This document shows positions 22,937 through 34,740 of a DNA stretch of 64,000 nucleotides, one piece after another (position 1 is the stretch's first letter; each line of letters opens with the position of its first letter). Made by a program: the position numbers and the translations under genes. The stretch covers positions 1,354,001-1,418,000 of the forward strand of contig JARFJB010001817.1 of the NCBI GenBank assembly GCA_036346205.1, written 5' to 3'. The DNA is from Vesta saturnalis (taxonomy: Eukaryota > Arthropoda > Insecta > Coleoptera > Lampyridae). A model generated the notes under the pieces. That model ran no database searches and was not told where the DNA came from. It saw nothing but the letters and a program-made list of their open reading frames with translations.

Positions 22937-23165
22937 AAATATTCTACCGAATACTAAGCATACATCAAAATTAATAAGATAATCCTGGAAAAAGCGTTGT
23001 TTTTAGGAAAGCATTCGTTATTTTCTCTGTTGGTTAAAGAAGACTCTACCTTCGAGTCGGGCTCTTTTAACCAACGGAGAAAACCAACTAATGCAGATTC
23101 GAGGTAACACCGCTTTTTTCCCGGATTATCGATAATTTGGGGCGCACTAGTGGTATTATATATGA
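21950..23165 (+). repeat. Tandem pair of ~604-bp units, each with an internal foldback
   Basis: Unit 1 begins TTACAGCGGTAATTCAACTG at 21950 and unit 2 begins the same at about 22555. They share AAATGAAACGATTTCGT, the tract GGAAATATTCTACCGAA, CCGGATTATCGAT and the end GGACGCACTAGTG / GGGCGCACTAGTG. Each unit has a hairpin whose arms read GTTGGTT...CTGTTGG and CCAAC...AACCAAC. Unit 2 contains a (TA)n tract (22899-22934) where unit 1 has TATATTCTATTATATTCTA. Unclassified; a non-autonomous element or young satellite. Confidence 0.7.
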
Positions 23166-23617
23166 AAATTTCCTACATTTTTAAAACGAACCAAAGCGAA
23201 TGATCTAGACTGTATCGTTTTAACATAGTATCTTCGTGTCGATAGTATTCATATCAATCACTTTATATTTTGCACCCACCTCCAAGTCTTTTACGTTCGT
23301 AAAGGATTTACAGAAAGTGTTATACTGATTCGAGAACGCTTTTGAATTTTGAGTTGACACAGAAACTGTCCTATATATTACTGAATCACGATTTTTGATG
23401 GTAGAGGGGAGAGTGTGCTTTGAGAATTGCATCAGTAGGCTAATCTGCATCTGATGATGAATAACTGCTACCATCAGGAGATGCTGTCCATTTTTTATTT
23501 CGCTCCAGGAATGATATTATTGCTGCTTGCATGAATACGAATTTTCTTGCTCGCAATTGTACTAGGACTAAACACTGTTGAAGAAATGATTCATGTGTAA
23601 TTTACGTATGGTGGGGT
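23166..23617. other. No gene recognised
   Basis: Non-coding. An 84-residue minus-strand frame at 23220-23474 has no motif. Confidence 0.4.
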
Positions 23618-24930
23618 TGTAGTATGACCTTGGTCTACTTTTAGCATAGACAACAACCTATCATTCTTTTTGTTTCCATAAACTGATTCTATTTTTATAT
23701 CTCTAAGAAATGTGATATAATACCCCTGCGGGTCTATAATCTTTCATGTTTGAGCACTCTATTTTTAGATTTCTAAGAATTGTAATATACCAATTGACCT
23801 TGGTTTACTTTTTAGCATAGACATCAACAACCTGCCATTCTTCTTGTTTCCATACACTGATTCTATTTTTATATTGCTAAGAAATGTAATATGATACACC
23901 TGTAGGTCATTACTCTTTGACCTTGAAAACTCTATATTTAGATTTCTAAGAATTGTAATATGATGGTCTAGCAATTTCTATTTTTAGCTTTAAATTTTGA
24001 TCTAAATGTGTCGTTGATTTGAGTACCCCTTACAACGTGTTCAAACCTGTTAAATACCCACCTTGTCCTACTTTTAGTTTAGAAAACTATTTCACCTTCA
24101 CACAATTTAGTCAACCTAAGTACTATTTGACCTTGATCTACTTTTTAGCATACATACATACATAACAACCTGTCATTCTTCATGTTTCCATGAACTGATT
24201 CTATTTTTAGATTTCTAAGAAATGTAATATGATACCTCTGCACGTTATTACTCTTTGACCTTGAAAACCTTACATTTAGATTTCTAAGAATTGTTGTATG
24301 ATCATAATGATGATAATAACCTTGAAATTTCTATTTTTAGCTTTAAATTTAGATTTTTTTGTTTGAAAAGGCTGAACTTAGAAAAATTTCTTAAAAAATA
24401 TTTCTATCACCTAGTGGGTGTAGCTGCCCCAATTTGATATATGTGTTAGATACGTTGAAAAGTCGACAGGAGGAGATGGGGGAATCTGCTTAAAAATATT
24501 TCTATCACCTACTAGGAGTATATTTTACATTAGAGGTAGCTGCTTTATGCATTACTTTCGTCATGTTTCCCTATAAAAAGTTTACTGAATCATGCTCACG
24601 CAAACAAAGTCTTTTATTATAAACTAAGAATTGTCATACGATACCCCTACAGGTCAATAATGTTTGACCTTGACCACTTTATTTTTCGACTTCTAAGAAC
24701 TGTAATATGATGATGACATTGCTTTTAGCTTTTGACCTTGACATAAAAATTTCCCGCCAAAACATTTGACCGCAGAGTGACCTTGTAATATGATGATGAT
24801 GGTGACATTGCAATTTCTATTTTTAGCGAGCACCAAAAATGTAAATTTCCCGCCAAAAGTTTGACCTTGAAGAGATCCAAAAGCTTACATTTCTCGCCAC
24901 CAGAGGGCGAGTGACCTTGAACTGGTCCAG
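23618..24930 (+). repeat. Degenerate tandem array rich in TGACCTTG
   Basis: Diverged units share TTGACCTTGGTYTACTTTT, GTTTCCATRAACTGATTCTA, TAGATTTCTAAGAATTGTAA and TTTCCCGCCAAAA. They repeat at irregular 120-190 bp spacing. TGACCTTG occurs ten times, all on the plus strand: 23625, 23795, 23918, 24128, 24256, 24665, 24733, 24778, 24862 and 24912. No coding sequence. Confidence 0.75.
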
Positions 24931-26010
24931 ACCCGGCCCCTAATCACCACTTGAAAACATGGTGAAATGGACAATGATGATATTATAAATCTTATTAGCA
25001 TTGATGCTTAGTCTGTAAAAGAAAGCACAGTTGTAAATAACATCTGGGACAAAACAAACAATGTATGACATTTCAAAAAAAATAATGACACACTTAAAGG
25101 TGAAACCATGTGTAAGAGATGTTGTCCCTCCAACATCCTCTAATTTAGAGAATTTCTCCGTGTATTAAGTGTCGAAAACTCTTCATAAATTGAAGTGGGA
25201 AAAATGTAAAATTTATTTTGGCACAAGACGTGAAAATTTAATAAAGCATATTATCTTCCATATGCCTTTTACTTTCACAATTAGCATTAAATCCCTTAAT
25301 GATCAATGTTTTTCGTATTAACGCATGAAAAAATAGAAGTTTGTTTATTTATTAACTTAGTATATTTTACATACCATCTTAACAAAAAAATATATAAAGA
25401 ATGAAAAAATACATGTATACCACATATTTTTGTTAGATTTTATTTTTAATTAATCTGAATGTATGATTTATAAAATTACACAATTTTAACAAGATCGTAA
25501 TATTTTTTCAAACCAAAGTTCTATAAAATGAATTACAAATTACACACTTTAACAAAATCGTAATATTTTTTTTCAACTCAAGTGCATTGTAAGAACTAGT
25601 AAAATACCCAAGCTTCGCAACGAGATAGTATGCCAACAGACACTAATAGAAACCTAATAGGTCTTCCCTAATTTATGAAATATGAACGAACGACCCTTTT
25701 CTATTTTAGGTCTAACCTGGGCGTTGAATTTCAACCCGTATTTTCCACCCTCTGATATTGGTTTTCAAACGCCTTCTAAAGATCTTCAAGATGGTTTTGC
25801 TTTAAGTCTCAAGGGACTCAACAATCCTCATGTCACCCCATATCCTCCTCCTTACACTTTCCTGAACTAAATTTGTAAAATCCATAATGATCATTTTGGT
25901 TGTAAAACATGATATTTTACAATATGTGATAATAGTGGTGTATCAATAAAGGTGACTCAAAAAGAGTTGCGATCTGCATTAGAAGAAATAATTACAGAAA
26001 TTGAACTAGA
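24931..26010. other. No gene recognised
   Basis: AT-rich. A 62-residue frame at 25682-25870 (MNERPFSILGLTWALNF..) has no family resemblance I can name. A stretch near 25100 (TLKGETMCKRCC) could be a zinc-finger relic of the following piggyBac but is too short to call. Confidence 0.4.
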
Positions 26011-27110
26011 TTGAGATGTAGGTGGGTAGCCACTTCATTACAACTAGTTTTTGACGAATCGTTAACAGATATGATTGTTCAATTTTCTTTGAAATACTCC
26101 ATGGTCAGTAACTGTCATAATTTTGAGCTTGACCGAGTAGAACTACTAAAGTTTTTAGGAATAATTATATTTTCTGCGATAACAATTTACTAGATATAAG
26201 TGATAAATTTTCGAAAGTGCGACCCTTTTTGAATAAATGAAATGACAGAAATTTGCAGTGGGGTGTGTTGCGTTTAATTTATCTATCGATGAGCAAATGA
26301 TACCATATTTTAGAAGACATTCTTGCAAAATGGGTATAAAGGATAAACCTGCGCGGTTGGGTTTCAATCTGTGGTGCCTTTGTTCCTCTAATGGATATTT
26401 ATTTTATTCATTGCAATATGGAGGAACTCAGACCCAAAAAGAAAAATCGCCTTCTGGACGCCAAGTGGTGTTAAATTTTCTTGAAGCAATAAAAAATCCA
26501 GTCCAGTATAGAATATTCTTCGATAACTATTTTTCGTCTTATAAACTGTTTGTTGAGCTAAAGCGTGCGTAAACGATTTTTTGCTACTGGAGCCATTTGT
26601 TAGAATATGACAAGTAGTTGGACTTTAGAAAACGTAAAAGGTGTGTCCAAAAAGCAGAGAGGCTTTTATGATGGCACTTTTGAAGAGGTTTTAAAGATTT
26701 CACTTGTAAGGTGAAAAGACAATTCTATAGTAACAGTGTGCAGTGATACATTGAATGTATAGCCTTTGATTACAACAAAGTGCTACAGTAGAAAGGAAAA
26801 AAAGAAATTATAATCCCACACCGAATGTTACCTCTGAATACAATAAATATATGGGTGGAATGGACCTTCACAACAATGGCATTGTCAATTACAGGTCTAG
26901 AGTGTTAAAACTAAAATGTCCCAAATTGATTTTAAATCTTATATAACTTTACGTCTGTAGAAAAGTGCAACCAGAAGCACAAATCATCAACCACCTACCA
27001 ATATTGACACAATGTGTTGTGATACAGTCGGTCATATAGTAGTGACACAAGCAGAGGAAGCTCGTGACGATGTGTATAAAACGAGAGGATTAATTATAAA
27101 ATCAAATTTC
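26011..27110 (+). pseudogene. Second piggyBac transposase, degenerate
   Basis: The core is 26258-26570: NLSIDEQMIPYFRRHSCKMG (first Asp), ARLGFNLWCLCSSNGYLFYS and RIFFDNYFSSYKLFVELKRA (second Asp). A later piece, YNKYMGGMDLHNNGIVNYRS at about 26845, carries the third Asp, followed by a tail LPILTQC. An earlier frame at 26011 (FSLKYSMVSNCHNFELDRVE, LLKFLGIIIF) fits the N-terminal domain. Stops and shifts separate the blocks. It is a different lineage from the piggyBacs at 1-1533 and 34914-41927. No TTAA-flanked ends were identified. Confidence 0.8.
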
Positions 27111-27184
27111 AAACTTTTTTTTTAATACTGTTTATTTTGCAACGAAAATCTTTTATCTTTGGTTTAATAGAAGATTATATTACA

Positions 27185-27275
27185 AGTGAGTGAAATACGC
27201 CATTATAAGCAAGTGAGATTTTTGACAAATTCCCACGTGCTTATAATGGCATATCACTCACGTGTGGTATACGAC
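27185..27275. repeat. Short hairpin repeat
   Basis: AAGTGAGTGAAATACGCCAT with TATAAGCAAGTGAGA pairs imperfectly with CACGTGCTTATAATGGCATA and TCACTCACGTGTGG across about 10 bp. MITE-like, unclassified. Confidence 0.6.
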
Positions 27276-27279
27276 GTTT

Positions 27280-27555
27280 TGTCCAACAGTTGCATTTTTT
27301 TAACGAAAAACTTGAAGACATTATTTAAAAAAAAAGTATAAAAAAGAGCCAAGCAGCCAGGTCTTGGTTGTCATGGTCGGTCGAACGGTTGTCATGAATA
27401 CGTTGTTGATGAAAAACAAATTTTCGATCATATTTTCATTTTTACTAGTATATAAATATAAAATAAATATAAAATTTAGTCACTAGTGAATAAAATTTGA
27501 TTTTAGTCACTGAAAACTAACGTATAAAACATGTGAAAAACTGCAACTGTTGGAC
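27280..27555. repeat. 276-bp block with 14-bp inverted ends
   Basis: GTCCAACAGTTGCA at 27280-27293 and its exact complement TGCAACTGTTGGAC at 27542-27555, with no coding sequence between. A candidate short non-autonomous transposon. Confidence 0.5.
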
Positions 27556-27558
27556 AAT

Positions 27559-27697
27559 AGTATATTATTTTATAAGGAGCTAAAGTGACACGTTTTGTGG
27601 CGAATCTGTAGGTTTGACGGACGAACGTAGTGAGTCCGGCAAATACAGATAAGCCACAAAAAGTCATTTTGCTCCGCATAAAATATACTATTTTTTC
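27559..27697. repeat. Imperfect ~138-bp palindrome
   Basis: TAGTATATTATTTTATAAGG, AGCTAAAGTGAC and TTTTGTGGCGAATCTGTA on the left pair with ATACAGATAAGCCACAAAAA, GTCATTTTGCTCC and GCATAAAATATACTA on the right around a centre near ACGAACGTAGTGAGT. It abuts the left inverted end of the tyrosine-recombinase element. Confidence 0.65.
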
Positions 27698-29198
27698 TTC
27701 AGACGTTTTTTTACATTTAAATGTGAAATAAGGAAAAATAATTAGGTTGTGAAAATGAGGAATAGTTAGATTTACTTAGCGTGCTCTGGCAAGCAGCAGT
27801 AGGCGTTGCTAGGTTTCATTGAAAACAATGCATTAAACAAGTTGAAAATTGTGAAGATTCTCCGTGTTATTGTAAGTATTTTATTAAACTTTTTGTTCCT
27901 ATTTGTGTAAATTAAAATATTACATTGTTAGGAGTATGATGGATTTGGAGAACTACACGCCGCCGTCAGAAATTACTGAAACGGCTAATACAGCAATAAA
28001 TGATCTATTACCTACAAGATCGAGCAAACTCTATGAACGCGCTTTTCAGCAATTTATAAAATCGTGCGATGAAAAGAATATTAAAAGCTACTCTGAAACC
28101 GTAATGTTAGCTTATTTTGCCGAATTAGCAACAAAAATGAAAATGAAAAGCTCAACAAAGTGGTCCCAATATTCGATGATAAAATCATTATTGAGCATTC
28201 GACATGGCGTAGATATAAGCAAATACTTCAAACTTCGTGCATATCTAAAGAAGCAGAATGAAGGATACACCCCAAAGCAGGCCAAAGTATTTACAAAAGA
28301 CCAATTTAACAAATTTTTATCGGAAGCGTCGGACGAAAAATACTTGGCAATGAAGGTAAGTTTTAGAAATAGAATGAAAACAAGTCTTTATATTTTACAC
28401 TTTTTGGATAGTTTTGATTATTGGGATCTCAGGGGCATGTCGTTGCGATGAATTGGTAAAGATGAAGGTAGACTACATTGAGAACCTGAAAACACTGCTA
28501 CATATTAAAATTCCAGATAGCAGAACAAAAAAAATTAAATCATTTACAGTTGTAGGGGAATCTTTCCTAAATTTATATAACAGATATATTGCTTTGCGCC
28601 CACGGGGTATGAATGATCGCCAATTTTTTTTGAAATTTGGGAATGGAAAATGCTCAAGAGCGGTGATGGGAATCCATAAAATAAGTAGTGTTCCTAGGGA
28701 GGTAGCTTTTTTCTTAAAATTAGCGAACTATACAGAATACACAGGGCATTGTCTAAGAAGAACCTCAGCTACACTGTTGGTGGACGGCGGCGCAGATTTA
28801 ATGTGCTTGAAGCGCCATGGTGGCTGGAAATCCAGCACTGTAGCTGAGCGTTATATTGAAGACTCTATTGTAACAAAAAAGATACAGCCTTGAAAATTTT
28901 TGCACCTAGTGCAAGTGCTACGAATACAGAAATTCATGTAGAAGAAGAAGAATTAAAGACAATTTCCTTAGAACGCAGCGAGACCTGCACTGTTACCTCT
29001 GGCGGATTTTATTTTGGAGAAAATGTTAGTTTTAGTCATTGTACTTTTAATCTTTATAACTCTATTGTTTTCGTTATTTTCCAAATTGGGCGTTTGAGTT
29101 ATTAACTTACACTTTTGCAGCCGCCGGTGAAAATGTCAAACTTTAACGTTGCCAGGTGAAGTTTAAAATGTCATCTATTATTGACATCTGAAGAAAAA
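27692..29198 (+). mobile_element. Crypton-like tyrosine recombinase element
   Basis: TTTTTCTTCAGACGT at 27692-27706 is matched by the inverted ACATCTGAAGAAAAA at 29184-29198 (one mismatch in 15). The 1.5-kb interval is filled by a tyrosine recombinase gene. Cryptons are not known for terminal inverted repeats, so the inverted ends may mark the element or be chance. No clear target duplication was seen. Confidence 0.55.
27936..29080 (+). pseudogene. Tyrosine recombinase (insect Crypton type)
   Basis: Exon 1 (27936-28355) starts MMDLENYTPPSEITETAN and has an N-terminal SAM-like core-binding domain (YERAFQQFIKSCDEKNIKSY...). The donor is AAG|GTAAGT. The catalytic part (28411-28893) has GACRCDELVKM (Arg I), HCLRRTSATLLVDGG (His-x-x-Arg), HGGWKSS and ERYIEDS (Tyr nucleophile), a complete R-H-R-H-Y set. 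A canonical acceptor at 28410-28411 would lose one base of the frame, and the C-terminal tail (APSASATNTEIHVEEEELKT, NVSFSHCTFNLYN) lies in another frame after a stop at 28891. It is lightly decayed. Members of this family cut and rejoin DNA through a covalent tyrosine link. Confidence 0.75.
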
Positions 29199-29283
29199 CA
29201 AATATGTCCATTACTCATATTTTACCAGTGGACCCTTTACGCACCATCCTCTTTTTGTATGTTTAATAAAGTTTGTTGTACTA

Positions 29284-31649
29284 AAGTCGGGCCGCGTTTA
29301 ACTTTTGTATGACTCATGTCGGTACATTATTATAATAAAATTATTGACAATGCCCTCTTTTACTTTATTATTACACAGTAGAGTAAGATAAATTCAGAAA
29401 CGTACGTCTGCTGTAGTCAGCATATGGACTGTAAGAAACGTATGTCTACACCTACGTACAAATTTTTGACAGATTTCTTGACGTTTGTTTAAATATTGCT
29501 GCTTTCATTCCGTTTCATAATTATTCATAATAAATTTCTTACAAAACAGTTTTTTTTTTAAACTAAATTGTATATAAACGGTTTTTGAATAGGTAAATAC
29601 ATAATGTATGCAATTCAATTTGAAACAATTTTCTTTAAAACAGGTTAGAATGCTTCCAAACAAACACCTGCAGTTGGAAGCTCAGCAAGTGGTTACGAAC
29701 GTTCTTCGTTATTTTGAAAGGGAACGAGATAATGGAGGTGCATTTGCACCTTTTGCTTCTGTTATGCAGGTAGAATACTATTTATTAGAAATTCATTTAA
29801 GATTGTACTTGTAGCATACTGCTGAAGCTTGTGGTATAAGTTATGGTACTTTAACCACTATAAAAAAGAGATTTAATGAGGCTACACCAAATCAACCACA
29901 AATATCTAGGTACCAAACGTATACGAAGCAAACCAAAATCATGCGATGTGGATGATTACATTAAAGATTTTGTAAAACGAAAGATTTATGAAATGCATTC
30001 AAAACGTATACAATTTAACATTGCTTTATTTTATATGATATAATCAGTGTACATTGTTGTATGGTGCCATGTTACCGTTGAAACCTTAAAACGAGAAGTA
30101 GCAGAAGGAGGTGTTTTTACTTTCAGCAAAACAAGTTTAAAAGCTTTACTACATTCAATTGGTTTCTCCTTTAAAAAAGACGATGGCAGAAGGGGGCTAT
30201 TTGAGTTGTAACATATTGCTACAAGTAGGATTAGATTTTTGAGAAACTACATTAAGAATAAAGAATTAAAAGATTATGACCCTGTGTTCTTAGATGAGAC
30301 GTGGATTTTTTGTAGGGGATCCATTAAAAAAAGTTGGCATGATAATACCACAAAAAGTATTAAGAAAAAACCGATGGGAGAAGGAAAAAGGTTAGTTACA
30401 AATTTCATTTTGTATTAAATTTTTTTAACGAACTGCTTTTAGATTTATCGTACTCAATGCAGGCAACAAAGATAGATTTATACCCAATTCTTCGCTACTA
30501 TTTTCAACAAAAAATCCAAATGCTGATTATCATGGTGATATGTGTGGCAAACTCTTCACAAAATGGTTTGAACTTGAGTGAACCAAGTTTAATCATGATG
30601 GATAATGCTAGTTATCATTCGATGGTATTAGAAAAACTCCAACTATTTCCTGTAAGAAAGAAGACATTTGCAGTTACCTAAAAAACATAATATTCCCTTT
30701 AAAACGACATGTTTAAAGAGAGCTGTTAGAATTGGTTAAAACAACTCTCAATCAAAGGTATATGCAATAGATGAAATAGCGTTTAAAAATGGACATAAGG
30801 TACTGCGATTGCCACCTTATCATTGTCAATTTAATCCTATTGAGTTAGTGTGGGCAAATTGCAAATTATAATAAAAATATTGGACAGAATAATTTAGAGT
30901 TTAATGATGTAAATGTGCAAGAAATGTGGTTAACCGCTTTAAACCGAATCGATGCAGATTATTGGAAAAGATGCATCACACATGCAGAAAATTGTATGCT
31001 CGAATGGTGGAATACAGAACAAAAATTTGATTTCAATGTTGAACCTTTAATTATAAATGTTGGTGAAAGCAATTCGGACAACAGTGAAGATTTCAGTGAA
31101 CTCTGAATAATTTCCAAATTTAAGTAAATGTAAATATTTTTAATTGTTGCAATGCATGTTTCAAATATTGTTAATTATAAAATGTACTTCATCATTATTT
31201 CTGAAATGTTTGTACAATATCAATGTAGTATATTAATAAAACTTTATGAACCAATTAATAAAGTTAAATATTGACTTTTTTTTCTAAATTACAGTTTAAA
31301 ATTAATAAAATTGGGTATATTAATTCGTTATGACAATTTACAATTAGCATATGAAAGATTTGTTTATTATGATGATAACATTTTCAAAGTGTTAGTCTAA
31401 TTGCTATATTTTTGCATTCAGTTCGTTATTGGCCATATTATTGTAATGCATTTAGCTTTGGTTTCGTTTTAGTTCAAAAAAATGGAATTATACTACAAAT
31501 CGGTATCATGAGAGCGCTATCTGTTGATAAATACGTTGATACAAACGAATGAAATCTATATGAACAGATGGTATAGTCGCGACGTACGTTTAGGAAATTT
31601 TAAACCACATGAATGTTACAAATTAAACACAAGTTAAACGCGGCCCGGC
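29284..31649 (+). mobile_element. IS630-Tc1-mariner superfamily element with TIRs
   Basis: The left end CGGGCCGCGTTTAACTTTTG (29288 onward) matches the complement of the right end CAAGTTAAACGCGGCCCG (31630-31647). TA dinucleotides lie outside at 29282-29283 and 31650-31651, consistent with the TA target duplication of this superfamily; the outermost few bases differ. Length about 2.37 kb, with one transposase gene. Confidence 0.75.
29608..31106 (+). pseudogene. Tc1/mariner-superfamily (DDE_3) transposase
   Basis: An N-terminal helix-turn-helix spans a 45-bp GT-AG intron (29770-29814). Joining it gives SVMQ|HTAEACGISYGTLTTI in phase. Catalytic blocks: PVFLDETWIFCRG (first Asp, about 30285), LIMMDNASYHSMVLEKLQ (second Asp, about 30595) and LRLPPYHCQFNPIELVWA (Glu, about 30810-30860). 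The C-terminal frame is 30915-31106 (WLTALNRIDADYWKRCITHA...). Frameshifts near 29940, 30030 and 30690 inactivate it. It belongs to the same family as 33565-34740. Confidence 0.75.
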
Positions 31650-31651
31650 TA

Positions 31652-33479
31652 TAATAAAATTGATTAATAAATAACGCAATTTAGACCATTTATTTTACTA
31701 TTCAGTAGGATGGGGTTATATGGGTTAAACAATTCATCCCCCTTTGGAACTCAATTTTAATCCCCCTGAGATAAAATTAAAAAAAAAAGGTGAACATGCA
31801 TGCGTTCGATTATTAATTAAAATTAGTTCCTCGATTTTCAGATCTTCTGGATTAACAAAACGGCCTATTTTTCAACCCTTAACGTCTTCCCCTTAGTTTC
31901 AAACAATTCTCTCTTAGTGTGTGCCTACCTGGTAAGGGGTTCACATTACCCAAAGTTAAAGTTCCTAGGCCTAACGGTCTGACCTGGGCTTGATTGATGA
32001 GTGAGTCAGTCAGTGAGTGAGTGAGGACCAAGCCTTTTATTAACATAGATTGAACCTGTTTATAGGAAACGGGGTAATTAAATATGCCAACACTGCATTT
32101 CCAGCCTCAATGTACATTGTACCCTTGCTTTCAAAAGTTTCCCGTTCACCCATTTTTTGTTGTATTAAATCAAGGTTGTAATTAATCAACTCTGACATTT
32201 AAAATTTTGAAAAGTCAGCATGCCTTGCTAACGGAGCAAGACAGTCCATAAGAAGGGTTGGTACTTATTATGGGCTAGATACAAGCACTGTATAATTGGT
32301 GTCCTGAAGGACAGATCATAATTTTTGTTAATTCTGTCAATATCAGCTTTAACCTAATCTCAAAAATACCCATCCACACAGCTTAAATTTTGAAAAATCA
32401 TTGTTACTTGATTTTGAAAGTGTACCCGAAACTTTTGAAAGGAAGGTACATCTACATGTGTTACAAAAACTTGTATTACGTTGAATCTCTTTATATTAAG
32501 TATAGGGTGTTCTATTATATTTTGACACCCACCTGCAGGGTTTATTATTTGGAATAGAAAAAAACTTTAAATACAAAAGTTGTAGGATTCTAACTTCCAA
32601 ATATCTCATAAACTGATGGAAAAATGAACCCAACTTACATTTTTTTAAACGGAACACCCTATATTTTGTTCAATAACTAAATACAGTCGAAGATGCACTG
32701 AGATTGCAGAATGGTGCCTTATGCAGCTCATTGTTGCCAGAGTTCCTCAATCACATTCAGGTCCGGCCGCAACGCACGGTACTTGTACTTGAAATGCATA
32801 CATTTTGGTACGTAACAAGTTTAGACAAAGCAGGTAGGTATCAAATAGGTAAAGGTCGGTCATAAAAAAATAATCTGAAATAATTTGTTATTTACTGTAA
32901 GTATCTGTGTTTTTCTCAACATTTTTATGTATAATAATAAAATAATAGACAAAGAATCAAAAAAATATAATAAATATTGTGAAAAAAATATATTACTAAA
33001 TTTATTATAGGTAAAGTTCCCATGTTAGTTGTATACCAGAAAATAGAAAACAATATTATGTGTGATAAAGTTACATAAGTACAGGTGATTCATTATATTT
33101 TACTAATATTACCCACCCTTATCATCGTTACTATTGCATATAAAAAAAAAAAATGTTTTCTAAAACGTCATTAAAAATGCAATAGTTAATAGATTACACG
33201 AGATACGATAAACAATAACATTACGTATTCCTACACTCAATTTTTCATCCTTTACTAGATAGCAATACTATTTTTTAAAAACCACGATTCTTACATTCCA
33301 CGTTACAGATATGAGATTACACATACAAATGAAATCATACTTAAACAAATTGTTTGCATATTCCATTTTTAACTTTTTAAGGACAGACTTTACAAATTAA
33401 GAGTTTAGATTTTTTGTACATAAAATAATTATTACAATAATAAAAGGCGGGTAAATCGTACATTTACAATAAAATAAAA

Positions 33480-33480
<1 letters not shown>
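31652..33480. other. No gene; one MITE and simple repeats
   Basis: Non-coding. A TGAGTGAGTCAGTCAGTGAG run lies at about 32000-32030. A MITE lies at 32503-32662 (listed separately). At 33230-33300 a sequence resembles the N-terminal part of the transposase at 34660-34730, a second fragment of that family. Confidence 0.5.
32503..32662. mobile_element. MITE with TATAGGGTGTTC ends, copy 1
   Basis: TATAGGGTGTTC at 32501 and GGAACACCCTATA to 32663 form inverted ends of a ~160-bp non-coding element. Its interior (AAGTTGTAGGATTCTAACTT, ATGGAAAAATGAACCCAACT) matches the reverse complement of 42792-42956, so it belongs to a family. Confidence 0.75.

Positions 33481-33483
<3 letters not shown>

Positions 33484-33538
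<55 letters not shown>
33484..33538. repeat. (TA)n microsatellite
   Basis: About 27 TA units immediately downstream of the minus-strand transposase remnant. Confidence 0.95.
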
Positions 33539-33540
<2 letters not shown>

Positions 33541-33564
33541 ATCCCTAACACGTGCATCTTAATT

Positions 33565-34740
33565 ACTCCAATTTTGTTCAGTGACATGTTCTAATGCGTC
33601 ATCTGTAAATGAACGAACATGCGGTGTCTTGAAATCGGAGTTGTTTGTTGCAACATAGTGCTTCACCTGATTCCATACCATTTCGATCGGATTCAGCGCA
33701 CAGGTCGTAAACATACAACAGTAACCTTGTATTTTTCAGCATTTCCTCAATCTTATATTTGTCGTATTCCGCTCTGTATGCGTTAACAGATTCAAGCAGT
33801 TTAGATTTTAAGTAGGAGTCGTCCAAGAAAATATCTTTTTCGAGCAGCCAATCATTAAATCCGGGTTTGTTCCATGAGGTAGTTGCGAAACTATATTTAC
33901 GAGAATGATACGGAGCGTTATCCATAACAATAATGTTCTTTCGTCCGTTTCTGGGCAAATTCGGAATTAACGACACCTAATATCATACTCAAAATAGTCG
34001 GCGTTCATTTCGTCATGGTAATCGCCATCGTTTTTCTTTGCTAAAAAAACACGCGCGGCGCTAGGTAAAAATCCGCCTTGATATCATGCATGAAGAAGAA
34101 CGAAACCTCTTGTGTAGATGCTTTGAGACCTGTGGTTAAACCGTTTAAAAACGCATCTCTACGATGTTTTACGGTGGTATCACACCAAGTATAGTTAATC
34201 GTGTAACCCATGTTGACCCAAGTCTCATCTAGATAGATGTTACAATGATGGTGTCGAAATCGTTTTATGGCTCTTAAATACATATGTCGCCAATGGACGA
34301 TATCGTTTGATGCATTTTACGACCAGGCTTTACATATTCAAAACCAATATCTTTCATTAATCGACCTAGGATTCTTAACGGGAAAGTTGACGAATTCTCA
34401 TACCCTCTAACAAAATTATAAATTGATTTTTAAAGTCGGAGGAATGTTTTTTTAATTTTTAATTGTGCACAGTTCGTCTCAATAAACGTCTAAAACCCTC
34501 ATCATATGTATATTCACGAGAATTTGACTGACTTACTCGTTTTTTTATTTTCAATTCGCCATTGTTTCGTTCTTCCTCTTTCTTTCTTTATCGTATAAAT
34601 TGTTCTTTCACTTACACCACTCATTCTAGAAGCCCGACTCACCGCAACACTTAAACACAATTTTTCATCATTCACTAAATAGCAAATGATATTAAATACT
34701 ACAATTATTGCACTCGCATGGAGCATTTGACCATGTGTGA
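33565..34740 (-). pseudogene. Tc1/mariner-superfamily transposase, second family member
   Basis: Read leftward: a helix-turn-helix region (CLSVAVSRASRMSGVSERTI) at about 34600-34680; CNIYLDETWVNMGYT with the first Asp (about 34220); NIIVMDNAPYHSRKYSF with the second Asp (about 33915); and ALNPIEMVWNQVKHYVAT with the Glu (about 33655-33700), followed by ALEHVTEQNWSN and a stop. All catalytic blocks are present, but frames change at about 34500, 34040 and 33720. The terminal inverted repeats were not found. Confidence 0.75.

Noticed and set aside
23618..24930. Possible CRISPR-like array
   Set aside because: Units are long, irregular and diverged, without uniform spacers; it is eukaryotic satellite-like DNA.
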